Origin: Robiginitomaculum_A sp036478535 | GTDB taxonomy: Bacteria; Pseudomonadota; Alphaproteobacteria; Caulobacterales; Maricaulaceae | Assembly (NCBI GenBank): GCA_965224735.1 | Contig: OZ245059.1 | Span: 806,001-870,000 of the forward strand | Direction: 5' to 3' | DNA: 64,000 bases | Shown: positions 45,080 to 52,451 of the stretch, one piece after another | Layout of the letters: every line of letters starts with the position of its first letter | Numbering within the stretch: position 1 is the stretch's first letter | Notes under the pieces: model-generated | The model's database searches: none | The model's input: only the letters and a program-made list of their open reading frames with translations | Told to the model about the DNA's origin: nothing | Position numbers and translations under genes: made by a program

Positions 45080-46309
45080 ATGCGCAAAACAAAACGTACA
45101 AAACCAACCAAACGCGCCTTAAAACGGCTCGGCCTTGCTGAATTTGCCGCTCTGATGGCATTTTTAATCTCTATAACTGCGCTTTCCATTGATATAATCC
45201 TGCCCGTAAAAACAGAAATTGGATTGGAAATGGGCATTACCAATGAGAACACCACCCAGCTTGTGATTACTTCTTTATTCTTAGGCCTCGCCATCGGGCA
45301 GCTTATATACGGCCCCGTATCTGATACGATTGGCCGAAAGCCTGCTATGGCCTACGGGTTTGGGGTTTTTATCGCTGGGACATTACTTTGCCTGTTTGCG
45401 CACAGTTTTCATGCTTTGCTCATTGGCAGATTTTTGCAAGGTCTTGGCTCTGCTGCACCGCGCATCATATCAATGTCGATGATCCGCGACCTTTATGATG
45501 GGCGCGAGATGGCTAAAGTCACATCAATCATTATGGGGTTTTTCATTCTCGTTCCTGCCATTGCGCCTGCACTGGGACAGTTTATTGTCAATTTTGCGCC
45601 ATGGCGCGCCATTTTTGCTGTCTTGCTTACTCAGGCCATACTTGTCGGTTCATGGCTTCTGTTTAGGCAACCAGAAACCTTACATCCTGAATATAGGCGC
45701 GCGTTTAACCTTGCGCAGCTACGTAAAAACACCGCGGAAGTCCTCAGCACGAAAGTCAGCTTTTGGTACACAATCGCAGCGGGGCTTATCTTTGGCGCTT
45801 TTATCAGCTATATCGTAACGTCCGAGCAATTATTCAAAGATTTGTTTGGCATAGATGAGGCATTTCCATATTATTTTGGCGCGCTTGCAATCATGATCGG
45901 TTGCGCCTCTATATTCAACGCTTCCTTAGTAGAAAAATTTGGCATGCGAAAGCTCTGTCAGTTTTCTCTTGTGATACAAATTAGTTTATCCGCTATATTT
46001 TTTGTCATTGCATTATGCCAAGGCGGGCAATTATCACTCGCCATGTTTATGGTTTGGGCCTTGAGCGCATTTTTCATGATGGGCTTTCTCTTTGGCAATT
46101 TTAACGCCATAGCGCTTTCCCCGCTTGGGCATATAGCAGGAATAGGCGCAGCCATTGTCGGATCTATCTCGACTTTTTTGTCTATGGGCATCGGTGCAAT
46201 TATCGGGCTTTTATACAATCAAAGCGTCTTGCCTATGATCGGCGGTTTTGCTGTGCTTGGGGTTCTCTCTCTTACCATCATGAAATTAGTGGATAGAAAT
46301 GAAGCCTAG
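45080..46309 (+). CDS. MFS drug exporter, Bcr/CflA type
   Basis: The 409-residue protein has about twelve membrane helices, the substrate-domain start SIDIILPVKTEIG and the A motif YGPVSDTIGRKPAM, then GRFLQGLGSAAPRI, typical of Bcr/CflA multidrug exporters (DHA1). The N terminus is Lys/Arg/Thr-rich. Substrate is not predictable. Confidence 0.85.
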   Translation: MRKTKRTKPTKRALKRLGLAEFAALMAFLISITALSIDIILPVKTEIGLEMGITNENTTQLVITSLFLGLAIGQLIYGPVSDTIGRKPAMAYGFGVFIAGTLLCLFAHSFHALLIGRFLQGLGSAAPRIISMSMIRDLYDGREMAKVTSIIMGFFILVPAIAPALGQFIVNFAPWRAIFAVLLTQAILVGSWLLFRQPETLHPEYRRAFNLAQLRKNTAEVLSTKVSFWYTIAAGLIFGAFISYIVTSEQLFKDLFGIDEAFPYYFGALAIMIGCASIFNASLVEKFGMRKLCQFSLVIQISLSAIFFVIALCQGGQLSLAMFMVWALSAFFMMGFLFGNFNAIALSPLGHIAGIGAAIVGSISTFLSMGIGAIIGLLYNQSVLPMIGGFAVLGVLSLTIMKLVDRNEA

Positions 46310-46349
46310 TCATTCATTTATGGCGCTTTACACAAAGCAAACAATATGA

Positions 46350-46520
46350 AAAACTCCTTACAGTTTACTCATGCTTACTGAGTGCCGTAAGAATGAAGTT
46401 GAATCTCTCAAATGGTCTGAAATTGATTTTGAGCGCGGGTTTGTAAGGTTTGGAAAATCAAAAACCGAAGCCAAAGTTATCCCGTTTTCTCAAGCCGCTT
46501 TAAATATTGTCAGAGAGTAA
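46350..46520 (+). pseudogene. tyrosine recombinase fragment
   Basis: LLMLTECRKNEVESLKWSEI continues to DFERGFVRFGKSKTEAKVIP and ALNIVRE. This is the catalytic-domain box I region (the Arg of TGCR-type motif) of phage-type integrases. Both ends are missing; it is cut at 46520 by the IS481 terminus. Confidence 0.75.
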
Positions 46521-46521
46521 C

Positions 46522-46838
46522 TGTATAGTCCCTGTGTTAGGTGGTATTAAATTATCATCTCAAGAGAAGGCACTATTATGGGACAAGTATTACACGGCAG
46601 TGCCAAGACGACGTACGCCATTAGAGCAGAAATATTCCGATCGGACTTCGATCGCGAAACTAGCCAAGCGCTACGGGGTCAACCCCAAGACAGTGGTTAC
46701 AAGACGGTGGTTAAATGGAAGAACCGCGACAGCGCGGAAGACCGCAAGAGCGGGCCAGAGCCGAAGTCCACAGTACTCTCCCGTGAGGAAGAAGCTATCA
46801 TCGTTGCTTTTAGGCGGCACACATTAATAGGTCCTGAC
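46522..46838 (+). mobile_element. IS481-family transposase, 5' part
   Basis: The left end begins TGTATAGTCCCTGTGTTAGG. From ATG 46578 the frame reads MGQVLHGSAKTT, shifts to SIAKLAKRYGVNPKTV, then returns to SREEEAIIVAFRRHTL. This is the HTH N terminus of an IS481 transposase with two compensating frameshifts. It is truncated at the join with an IS630 fragment. Confidence 0.75.
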
Positions 46839-46839
46839 C

Positions 46840-47088
46840 CTAGTTTTCATTGATGAAACCAGCACGAATACCAAGATGACGCGCATGTATGGAAGGGCGC
46901 CCAAAGGCGAACGCGCTAAACGAGCTTTACGCGAACGCGGCGCATGGTTCCTGTTCTTACCGCCTTACAGCCTCGATCTCAATCCAATTGAAATGGCCTT
47001 CTCAAAACTAAAAGCGCATCTGAGAAAAGCAAAAGCCCGCACTTATGACGCCCTCTGGAAAGTCATAGGACATATCACAAATCAATGA
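46840..47088 (+). pseudogene. IS630-family transposase, internally deleted C-terminal part
   Basis: LVFIDETSTNTKMTRMYGRA holds the first catalytic aspartate; the frame then jumps from GERAKRALRERGAW to FLFLPPYSLDLNPIEMAF with the last catalytic glutamate. The middle of the DDE domain is deleted. It follows the IS481 part without a gap, giving a chimera. Confidence 0.7.
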
Positions 47089-47125
47089 ATAACCCCGCCC
47101 CAAGGGGCGAGGTTATTCATTGATT
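47080..47125. repeat. 46-bp near-perfect palindrome
   Basis: AATCAATGAATAACC and its complement lie on either side of CCGCCCCAAGGGGCGA, with one mismatch in 22 bp. It spans the stop of the IS630 fragment and the leader of the next transposase, where two IS ends appear to meet. Confidence 0.85.
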
Positions 47126-47138
47126 TGGAGATTTTATT

Positions 47139-48267
47139 ATGGCTTTGCGGAGTTTTGCGTCTTTGGATTACGCGCACAAGAAGAAACGTACCAAGCGGGA
47201 TATATTTTTGAGCGAGATGGATGCGGTTGTGCCTTGGGCGCGTTTGGAGGATTTGATTACGCCCCATTACACCAAGAAGAACCCAAACGGTGGACGAGCA
47301 CAAATGCCGCTATCTGTGATGCTGCGGGTTTATTGTTTGCAACAATGGTACGGGCTTTCGGATCCAGGCGTAGAAGAAGCGCTCTATGATATGCGGTTCA
47401 TGCGCGAGTTTTGCGGGTTGGAGTTGGGCAATGATGCCATTCCCGGCGAGACGAGCATCCTCAACTTTCGCCGCCTGCTTGAGACACATAACCTGACCAA
47501 AGCAATCTTTAAAGACGTATCAGATTATTTGGAAGAACGCTCTTTGCTGATGCGCGGCGGCACGATTATGGATGCGGCCCTGATCGCTGCGGCGCCCTCG
47601 ACTAAGAACAAGGCGCGTAAGCGTGACCCTGATATGAGCCACTCAAAGAAGGGTAATCAGTGGCATTTTGGCATGAAGGCGCACATAGGGGTGGATGCAA
47701 AGAGCGGGCTTTTGTTCATACGGTGAAAACCAGCACGGGCAAAGTGCATGATGCAAAATTAACGGATGCTCTCATCCGCGCAGATGACAGAGCCGTGTTT
47801 GCGGATAAAGCTTATGTCAGTGATGTGCGCAAACGCGCGGCACGGGCGCGGGGTATCTATTGGGCAGTGAAAGAGTGCGAAGCCTGCCTCTTGTACAAGC
47901 GCAAACCAAAGCGGGTTTTATCCACATCCCAGAAAAAGCGAAACAGAAAGCATGGGTGTGTCCGCGCCAAGGTGGAGCATGTGTTCAAGGTGATGAAATG
48001 CCAGTTTGGCTATCGAAAAGTGCGCTATAAAGGGCTGGCGAAAAACCCGGCTCACATCTTTAGCCTGATGGCGCTCGCCAATTTATACATGGCGCGAAAA
48101 CGCTTAAGGGCGCGATGAAATATACAAAAATGTGCCTAAAATTACATAAAAGTACCATAAACGCACGATTACACCACACCAAACACGACAAAACACCCTT
48201 CCCAACTCACCCGCAAACCAGAATACCCCCAAAATATCCACAAAAATGATTGTTCAGAGATTCCCTA
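47139..48267 (+). mobile_element. IS5-family element, transposase frameshifted
   Basis: MALRSFASLDYAHKKKRTKR begins an IS5-type transposase; the first frame ends at 47726 and the second continues from about 47708 to 48118 (HTVKTSTGKVHDAKL to ARKRLRAR). Two extra T in the TTTT tract near 47710 break the frame at KSGL/VHTV. DDE residues are in MDAALIAAA and FADKAY, and the final glutamate in RAKVEHVFKVMK. The right end is TTGTTCAGAGATTCCCTA (48250-48267). Programmed frameshifting is possible but decay is more likely. Confidence 0.8.
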
Positions 48268-48270
48268 GAT

Positions 48271-48545
48271 AAGCTCCAAAATGCTCAACATCTTTTAGGC
48301 GACAAAGGCTATGATTCAAATTGGTTTCGAGAGGCATTAATCGCACGCAATATCATCGCCTGTATTCCCCCGCGCCGAAACCGAAAAAAGCATATCCCAT
48401 ATGATAAGGTTTTGTACAAACAGCGCCACAAGGCCCAAAACATATTTGGCAGGCTCAAAGACTGGAGACGAGTCTCAACACGCTATGATAGGTGCGCACA
48501 CACCTTTTTCTCAACAATATGTATCGCTACAATCGTTATACACTC
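48271..48545 (+). pseudogene. second IS5-type (IS427-like) transposase, C-terminal fragment
   Basis: It reads DKLQNAQHLLGDKGYDSNWF, then NIIACIPPRRNRKKH, FGRLKDWRRVSTRYDR and ends in CIATIVI. This is the C-terminal third of a different IS5 subgroup; it abuts the right end of the preceding IS5 copy. Confidence 0.75.
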
Positions 48546-49290
48546 GTCCGGGCGCAATAAAGCTGATGGCTCGCCTTGGTTTTATTTGGAAAAAACCCAA
48601 GCTTTTACCTCTGCAAGCCAGCCCAGAGGCACAAGAGAAATTCATCGCAGATTATGAGAATTTATGCACAGAATTACCCAATGATGAGGCGATTGTCTTC
48701 GTTGATGCGGTGCATCCTGAACATCAAAGCCGCCAACCTAGGCAAACGGCTTACGGCTGGTTTCCCAAGAACCGCCAACCCGTTCTGACCGCAAATTCAG
48801 GCCGCAAACGGATAAATATTCATGCCGCCCTTAATCTTGAAACCTTTCAGTTCCAACATGTCGAAACCCTAAAAGTCAACGCAGACAGTACATTGCGCTT
48901 GCTCAAGAAAATCGAAACAGCTTACCCTAACAAACAGTGTGTCCCTAACAAACAGTGTGTCCCTAACAAACAGTGTGTCCATGTATTTCTCGGCAACGCC
49001 CGCTATCACCATGCTAGAACCTTGAAGCCGTGGCTTGCAGATAAAAATAGACGCATAAAGTTGCACTTTCTGCCCGCCTATGCACCGCACTTAAACCCGA
49101 TTGAACGGCTGTGGGGCTCATGCACAAGCACGTCACCCACAATAAACACTACGCTAAATTCAATGATTTTGTCGCCGCAGTTTTGGCTTTCTTCCACAAA
49201 ACCCTGCCAGATAAGTGGTTCAAATTCCGCGATACCATAACCGATAATTTCAGAATAATAACCAGAGAAAAGCATATGCTTATTCAGTGA
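48546..49290 (+). pseudogene. IS630-family transposase with frameshift
   Basis: The frame contains AIVFVDAVHPEHQSR (first Asp), YGWFPKNRQPVL, HVFLGNARYHHAR and LHFLPAYAPHLNPIERLWG (last Glu). It then shifts to MHKHVTHNKHYAKFNDFVAA and ends at the TGA near 49289. The N terminus is missing. A triple 18-bp repeat expands it at 48925. The IS630 second Asp-Gln appears changed to Gly-Asn in FLGNARYH. Confidence 0.75.
48925..48978. repeat. 18-bp tandem triplication inside IS630 remnant
   Basis: CCCTAACAAACAGTGTGT occurs three times (48925, 48943, 48961), encoding NKQCVPNKQCVPNKQCV-type repeats in the dead transposase. Confidence 0.95.
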
Positions 49291-49371
49291 ACTGGGTAGA
49301 TATTAAATATTAGAGGAAAACTGCGCCCTCACCCTTTAGATAAAATAAACATAACTTACGCAGAGGTCTTA

Positions 49372-49691
49372 AATCCATACAGGTAGACGCAGGCTTGGAA
49401 TTCATGGCGGAATTTGGGCAGGCTTGCGAAGATAAAAGCATGCCGCTCATCGTCCTGCCGCCCAGCAAACCAACCTATAACGGCGGTGTTGAGCGCGCAA
49501 ACCCTACCTTTAAAGAAGAATTCGGTTGCCGCAGAGACCTCTTGGCTGACAGCATCGGAGCCATGAGATTTGAACTCCGAAAGGCGGTTGAAAAATACAA
49601 CACATACAGACCACATCATACCCTTGCAGGGCTAACGCCAATGGCCTATATCCAAAACACCCAAAAGGCGGATGAGCCTCAAAATACATGA
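49372..49691 (+). pseudogene. rve-type transposase C-terminal fragment
   Basis: The frame reads VDAGLEFMAEFGQACEDKS, PSKPTYNGGVERANPTFKEE and KYNTYRPHHTLAGLTPMAYI. This is the C-terminal integrase-core end of an IS3/IS481-type transposase. The N-terminal part is absent; the motif VDGGSEF has become VDAGLEF. Confidence 0.7.
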
Positions 49692-49800
49692 ACCTATACA
49701 AACAATCATCATAGGAGAAGAATTCATGTGCGTGAAAAAACAAAAATACCACTAGATTTTCTAAGGCAACTTCTATAAGTCACCGTCAAGTTCTTGTTAT

Positions 49801-49856
49801 GGTAAGCTGGCCGAGTGGTTTAAGGCGCACAGTTTTTGTCGTTTAGCGACAAAAAC
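49801..49856 (+). pseudogene. truncated 5' half of tRNA-Ser plus hairpin
   Basis: Positions 49801-49830 match the first 30 nt of the intact tRNA-Ser at 49922 with two differences, up to GGCGCAC. The copy then breaks into a perfect 10-bp hairpin (GTTTTTGTCG ... CGACAAAAAC, 49832-49856). It cannot make a tRNA and probably marks a recombination event. Confidence 0.75.
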
Positions 49857-49921
49857 CATTATATAAGATGAAGCGTGCGCTTGTCTTGATTTGCTTGGTG
49901 ATAGCGCCGTTTGAGATTGTT

Positions 49922-50012
49922 GGTGAGGTGGCCGAGTGGTTTAAGGCGCACGCTTGGAAAGCGTGTGTGCGTTAATAGCGTACCGAGGGTTCGAATCCCT
50001 TCCTCACCTCCA
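49922..50012 (+). tRNA. tRNA-Ser (GGA)
   Basis: The acceptor stem GGTGAGG/CCTCACC, D arm GCCGAGTGGTTTAAGGC, anticodon loop TTGGAAA (GGA at 49956-49958), a long variable arm and TTCGAATCC T loop define a serine tRNA, 91 nt with encoded CCA. The discriminator base at 50009 is T; serine tRNAs usually carry G, which is odd. Confidence 0.93.
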
Positions 50013-50051
50013 TTTATTTTAGTTAATGTATTGAATACACTAACTAAACCA

Positions 50052-50104
50052 CCACCGACTAAAGTCGGTGGGTTTGTTAGTAGCAACTGAAGTTGCTTTT
50101 TTTT
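50052..50104 (+). terminator. hairpin pair after tRNA-Ser
   Basis: CCACCGAC/GTCGGTGG (50052-50071, TAAA loop) is followed by AGCAACT/AGTTGCT (50082-50097) and eight T. The second is a good terminator for the tRNA. The first hairpin type also occurs at IS200/IS605 ends, so a relic of such an element is possible. Two more small hairpins lie downstream (GCGCCTCTGGCGC near 50111 and CCGTTTGGAAAACGG near 50141). Confidence 0.7.
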
Positions 50105-50201
50105 AATTGAGCGCCTCTGGCGCACTTTTGAATTTTATGTCCGTTTGGAAAACGGAGGTTTGAAACCATTTTGTTGAAAAACCAAATTTACCACTTTTCA
50201 G

Positions 50202-50450
50202 GCACGGCCATCAGGTACACACCAATCTATAAATGACATAGCTGCATCCGAAAAAATGGACAAGGGTGATGTAAATCGTACATTGCCTCTCGTCTTTTTA
50301 ACGCCCTCCATTGTTTCCGCCATTATTAGTGACCAGTCCCCTATTGACCAGTCCCCTATTGATATGTCTCCAAATAACTTACGTCGTAAAACTTCACACC
50401 TGCCTCTGAACTGGAATGATCAACGCATGTTTCTTGGCTTCGAGACCTAA
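50202..50450 (+). pseudogene. serine recombinase C-terminal remnant
   Basis: The frame reads SINDIAASEKMDKGDVNRTL, LVFLTPSIVSAII, then LPLNWNDQRMFLGF and a stop. This matches the C-terminal block of large serine recombinases (LAFLAPDIVEAIL ... LPLxWxEQRRxLGF). A 15-bp tandem duplication at 50331-50360 inserts DQSPI. The catalytic domain is absent. Confidence 0.7.
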
Positions 50451-50650
50451 AGGTCACATAAATTCCATTAATTACACATTCAGTGAACCAAGCCTGTTGG
50501 AGCAAAAATTCCGAGTTTGAGACTGATGCTGTTTATAGCCATATATTGGGGTATATTTGGTCTGTCTAAGCATCTCTATATCTAAAAAGTCCCCGTCACT
50601 ATCAAACTTTAGCATTACCCATGAGTTGGAGGGGGAAGGCGTTGGGTTGC

Positions 50651-50727
50651 TGGTGGGTGCGGAGGGACTTGAACCCCCGACCAGCCGGTTATGAGCCGGC
50701 GGCTCTAACCAACTGAGCTACACACCC
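50651..50727 (-). tRNA. tRNA with CAU anticodon (Met or Ile2)
   Basis: On the minus strand, acceptor GGGTGTG/CGCACCC, D arm GCTCAGTTGGTTAGAGC, anticodon stem GCCGG/CCGGC with loop CTCATAA, T loop TTCAAGT and encoded ACCA. 77 nt. The CAU anticodon fits elongator tRNA-Met or tRNA-Ile2 (lysidine-modified); I cannot separate them by eye. Confidence 0.9.
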
Positions 50728-50798
50728 CCAAATGGTTACGGGCATCCTATAGCTTGCTAATGTGCGCCTGAAAAGCCCTAAGTATAAAAGTTCATGTG

Positions 50799-50984
50799 TT
50801 TTATCCATAATGTAAACATTACTCAAAACCGTAGGAACGGAATTGGGCAATTGACATTTTGGGGAGCATCTCGATATATAGAAATATGTCGCCCCGAACT
50901 TGTTCTTCATAATTTGAGTATTTTGTAAAACGCTAAATATGGAGAAAAACATGCGTGAATTAACAAAAATAGAACGTCAGGAAG
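50799..50984 (+). repeat. duplicated promoter-leader, copy 1
   Basis: About 186 bp here and at 51762-51947 are nearly identical, offset by 963 bp without indels. They cover the promoter, the untranslated leader and the first eleven codons of the peptide genes. A third, shorter copy (about 60 bp) precedes the gene at 52262. Confidence 0.93.
50851..50880 (+). promoter_or_regulatory. sigma70-like promoter of peptide operon 1
   Basis: TTGACA (50851-50856) and TATATA (50875-50880) with 18-bp spacing. A palindrome CCGTAGGAACGG (50830-50841) just upstream may be an operator. The same arrangement is conserved in the second copy. Confidence 0.7.
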
Positions 50985-51139
50985 TCAATGGCGGCCCTTT
51001 TCCAATCGTGGCTGCGGTTGTCCTCGCTGTAAAAGTTGGAGTAAAGGCTTGTTCCAAGAGCACTAGCTGTAAGGCTGCCGTTGCATCTGGTGCCGCAGCA
51101 GTTGGCGCAGCAGTTGGATATGAAAATAATAAAACCTAA
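50951..51139 (+). CDS. double-glycine leader peptide A (bacteriocin-like)
   Basis: ATG at 50951 follows GGAG. The product (62 aa) begins MRELTKIERQEVNGG, a classic double-glycine leader cleaved by C39-peptidase ABC exporters. The mature part is Ala/Val/Gly-rich and hydrophobic (PFPIVAAVVLAVKVGVKACS, GAAAVGAAVG) with two cysteines (CSKSTSC). This is the composition of class II bacteriocins or microcins. Antimicrobial activity is inference. Its stop overlaps the next gene. Confidence 0.7.
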   Translation: MRELTKIERQEVNGGPFPIVAAVVLAVKVGVKACSKSTSCKAAVASGAAAVGAAVGYENNKT

Positions 51140-51315
51140 TGACCCAAGAAAGTAAAACCCTTGTTATAATTATAAAAGAATTGATAAAATCTAGTTTTGT
51201 ATTTTTTATCGTAATATTTTTTGTTGGAGGGTATTTTTTTGGAAAAGATCGAGCTCTGCACGATAACGCTAAAGACCTCTTAGTTCAACAACATCATATT
51301 AATTCAGGAGAATAA
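51139..51315 (+). CDS. small membrane protein B, possible immunity partner
   Basis: ATG overlaps the stop of peptide A (TAATGA). The 58-residue product has one helix (SSFVFFIVIFFVGGYFFG) flanked by charged ends and a basic N-terminal half. Position after a leader peptide and membrane nature suit a bacteriocin immunity or accessory protein; no family recognised. Confidence 0.55.
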   Translation: MTQESKTLVIIIKELIKSSFVFFIVIFFVGGYFFGKDRALHDNAKDLLVQQHHINSGE

Positions 51316-51316
51316 A

Positions 51317-51478
51317 ATGCGAACTCTTACTACATCTGAAATTAAAGCAGTTAATGGGGGTCTTTGGCCACTAGTTATCGTCGCATTTGCGGCTGGGTAT
51401 AAATATGGCAAAGACAGAGCTGAAAGAGATAATAAGAAAGATGAGAATAAACAATCCCAATCTACCTCCACTGGTTAA
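51317..51478 (+). CDS. double-glycine leader peptide C
   Basis: The 53-residue product begins MRTLTTSEIKAVNGG with SD CAGGAGAA. After the GG the sequence is LWPLVIVAFAAGYKYGKDRA then a very polar tail of Lys/Asp/Asn/Gln/Ser. The leader is related to that of peptide A. It follows gene B by 1 nt, so A, B and C form one operon. Confidence 0.6.
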   Translation: MRTLTTSEIKAVNGGLWPLVIVAFAAGYKYGKDRAERDNKKDENKQSQSTSTG

Positions 51479-51511
51479 TTGTTTATTTTGTAATCATTAC
51501 GCCTACAATTT

Positions 51512-51555
51512 AGAGTAGGGCGTTCCCAGGCAAATGTTTCTGAACGCCCTGCTCT
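51512..51555 (+). terminator. hairpin after peptide C
   Basis: AGAGTAGGGCGTTC and GAACGCCCTGCTCT form a long stem around a 16-nt loop, closing the A-B-C operon. No T tract follows, so it may instead stabilise the 3' end. Confidence 0.5.
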
Positions 51556-51761
51556 GAGCTTGAAAAATTACTTGGGCATTTACGGCCAAATGATATTTTT
51601 ATTGTAACAAAGCTCGGCTGCTTGGCACGGCTTTGAGCCTGCACCAAGAGAGAGTTTTTGAAAAGAGCGGATAAAAAAATCGTCATATCTTAACTGGGCT
51701 AATTATATTTGTTAACACTTTTTAACCATCTTCCTACAGAGTGTATCTTGACAGTAATGCC

Positions 51762-51947
51762 TTTTATCCATAATATAAACATTACTCAAAACCGTAGGAA
51801 CGGAATTGGGCAATTGACATTTTGGGGGGCATCTCGATATATAGAAATATGTCGCCCCGAACTTGTTCTTCATAATTTGAGTATTTTGTAAAACGCTAAA
51901 TATGGAGAAAAACATGCGTGAATTAACAAAAATAGAACGTCAGGAAA
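51762..51947 (+). repeat. duplicated promoter-leader, copy 2
   Basis: This is the second copy of the 186-bp unit, with only a few changes (for example TAATATAAACA for TAATGTAAACA, and GGGGGG for GGGGAG in the spacer). It includes TTGACA at 51814 and TATATA at 51838. Confidence 0.93.
51814..51843 (+). promoter_or_regulatory. sigma70-like promoter of peptide operon 2
   Basis: TTGACA and TATATA with 18-bp spacing, as in copy 1. The transcript start would lie about 60-65 nt before the peptide D start codon. Confidence 0.7.
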
Positions 51948-52078
51948 TTAGTGGCGGGCCTTTACCTCTAGCGGCAGCGGCGGCAAGAGCAGCGGCTAAA
52001 TTGTTTGCAAAAAGTGCTGTAGCTGGCGCAGGTGCTGCAACAGGTGCAGTGATTGTAAAAGAGGTAACCGGAAATTAA
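51914..52078 (+). CDS. double-glycine leader peptide D
   Basis: The 54-residue product begins MRELTKIERQEISGG. The mature part is Pro-Leu then Ala-rich (PLPLAAAAARAAAKLFAKSA, GAGAATGAVIVKEV), amphipathic in pattern and without cysteine. Leader and upstream DNA are duplicated from peptide A but the mature parts differ, the usual signature of bacteriocin families. Confidence 0.65.
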   Translation: MRELTKIERQEISGGPLPLAAAAARAAAKLFAKSAVAGAGAATGAVIVKEVTGN

Positions 52079-52109
52079 TATCAATTATACTTATTGGTTA
52101 GATTTTCTT

Positions 52110-52247
52110 TTGAAAAGTGTGGCGGCGGGAGCAGTTTTCGCGCTCGCCTCACTTTTATTTGGGTTAGAAATTAATATTTTTCTTATCGCCTTGGCCGCCG
52201 CTGTAGGGATTTTACTTACTGACAAAAATAAGCATTCAAAACACTAA
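52110..52247 (+). CDS. small membrane protein E, possible immunity partner
   Basis: An open frame after peptide D contains two hydrophobic segments (AAGAVFALASLLFG and INIFLIALAAAVGILL) and ends DKNKHSKH. The start is unclear: TTG at 52110, GTG at 52119 or an earlier ATT are possible. It parallels gene B in position. Confidence 0.45.
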   Translation: MKSVAAGAVFALASLLFGLEINIFLIALAAAVGILLTDKNKHSKH

Positions 52248-52261
52248 ATATGAAGAAAAAC

Positions 52262-52450
52262 ATGCGTGAATTAACAAAAATAGAACGTCAGGAAGCCAAT
52301 GAGGCTATAGCACCTCTAGTAGTTGCAGCAGCAATTGCTGCTGTTGGAGCCATAGTCGCGGCAACACGTACAGATGACTGCACTACTACCACTAAATCTA
52401 CAACAAAAGGTAGTACAACAACTACCGTATCAACGACTGTGTGTACTTAA
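52262..52450 (+). CDS. leader peptide F with altered cleavage site
   Basis: The 62-residue product begins MRELTKIERQEANEA, identical to the peptide A leader up to residue 11, but the GG is replaced by EA. The core has VVAAAIAAVGAIVAATR then a Thr/Ser-rich tail with two cysteines (DDCTTTT ... TTVCT). If GG cleavage is required, this copy would not be processed normally. Confidence 0.6.
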   Translation: MRELTKIERQEANEAIAPLVVAAAIAAVGAIVAATRTDDCTTTTKSTTKGSTTTTVSTTVCT

Positions 52451-52451
52451 A

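Noticed and set aside
47139..48118. IS5 transposase as an active element with programmed frameshifting
   Set aside because: The two frames meet at an extra TT in a T tract at a conserved motif, the left inverted repeat is not found, and neighbours are decayed; simple mutation is the better reading.
49859..50125. 88-codon minus-strand frame across tRNA-Ser
   Set aside because: It is the antisense reading of the tRNA (EEGIRTLGT-type), a well-known false gene.
50689..50952. 87-codon minus-strand frame opposite the peptide A promoter, repeated at 51712
   Set aside because: It runs through a tRNA and the promoter duplication; similarity of the two frames only reflects the duplicated DNA.
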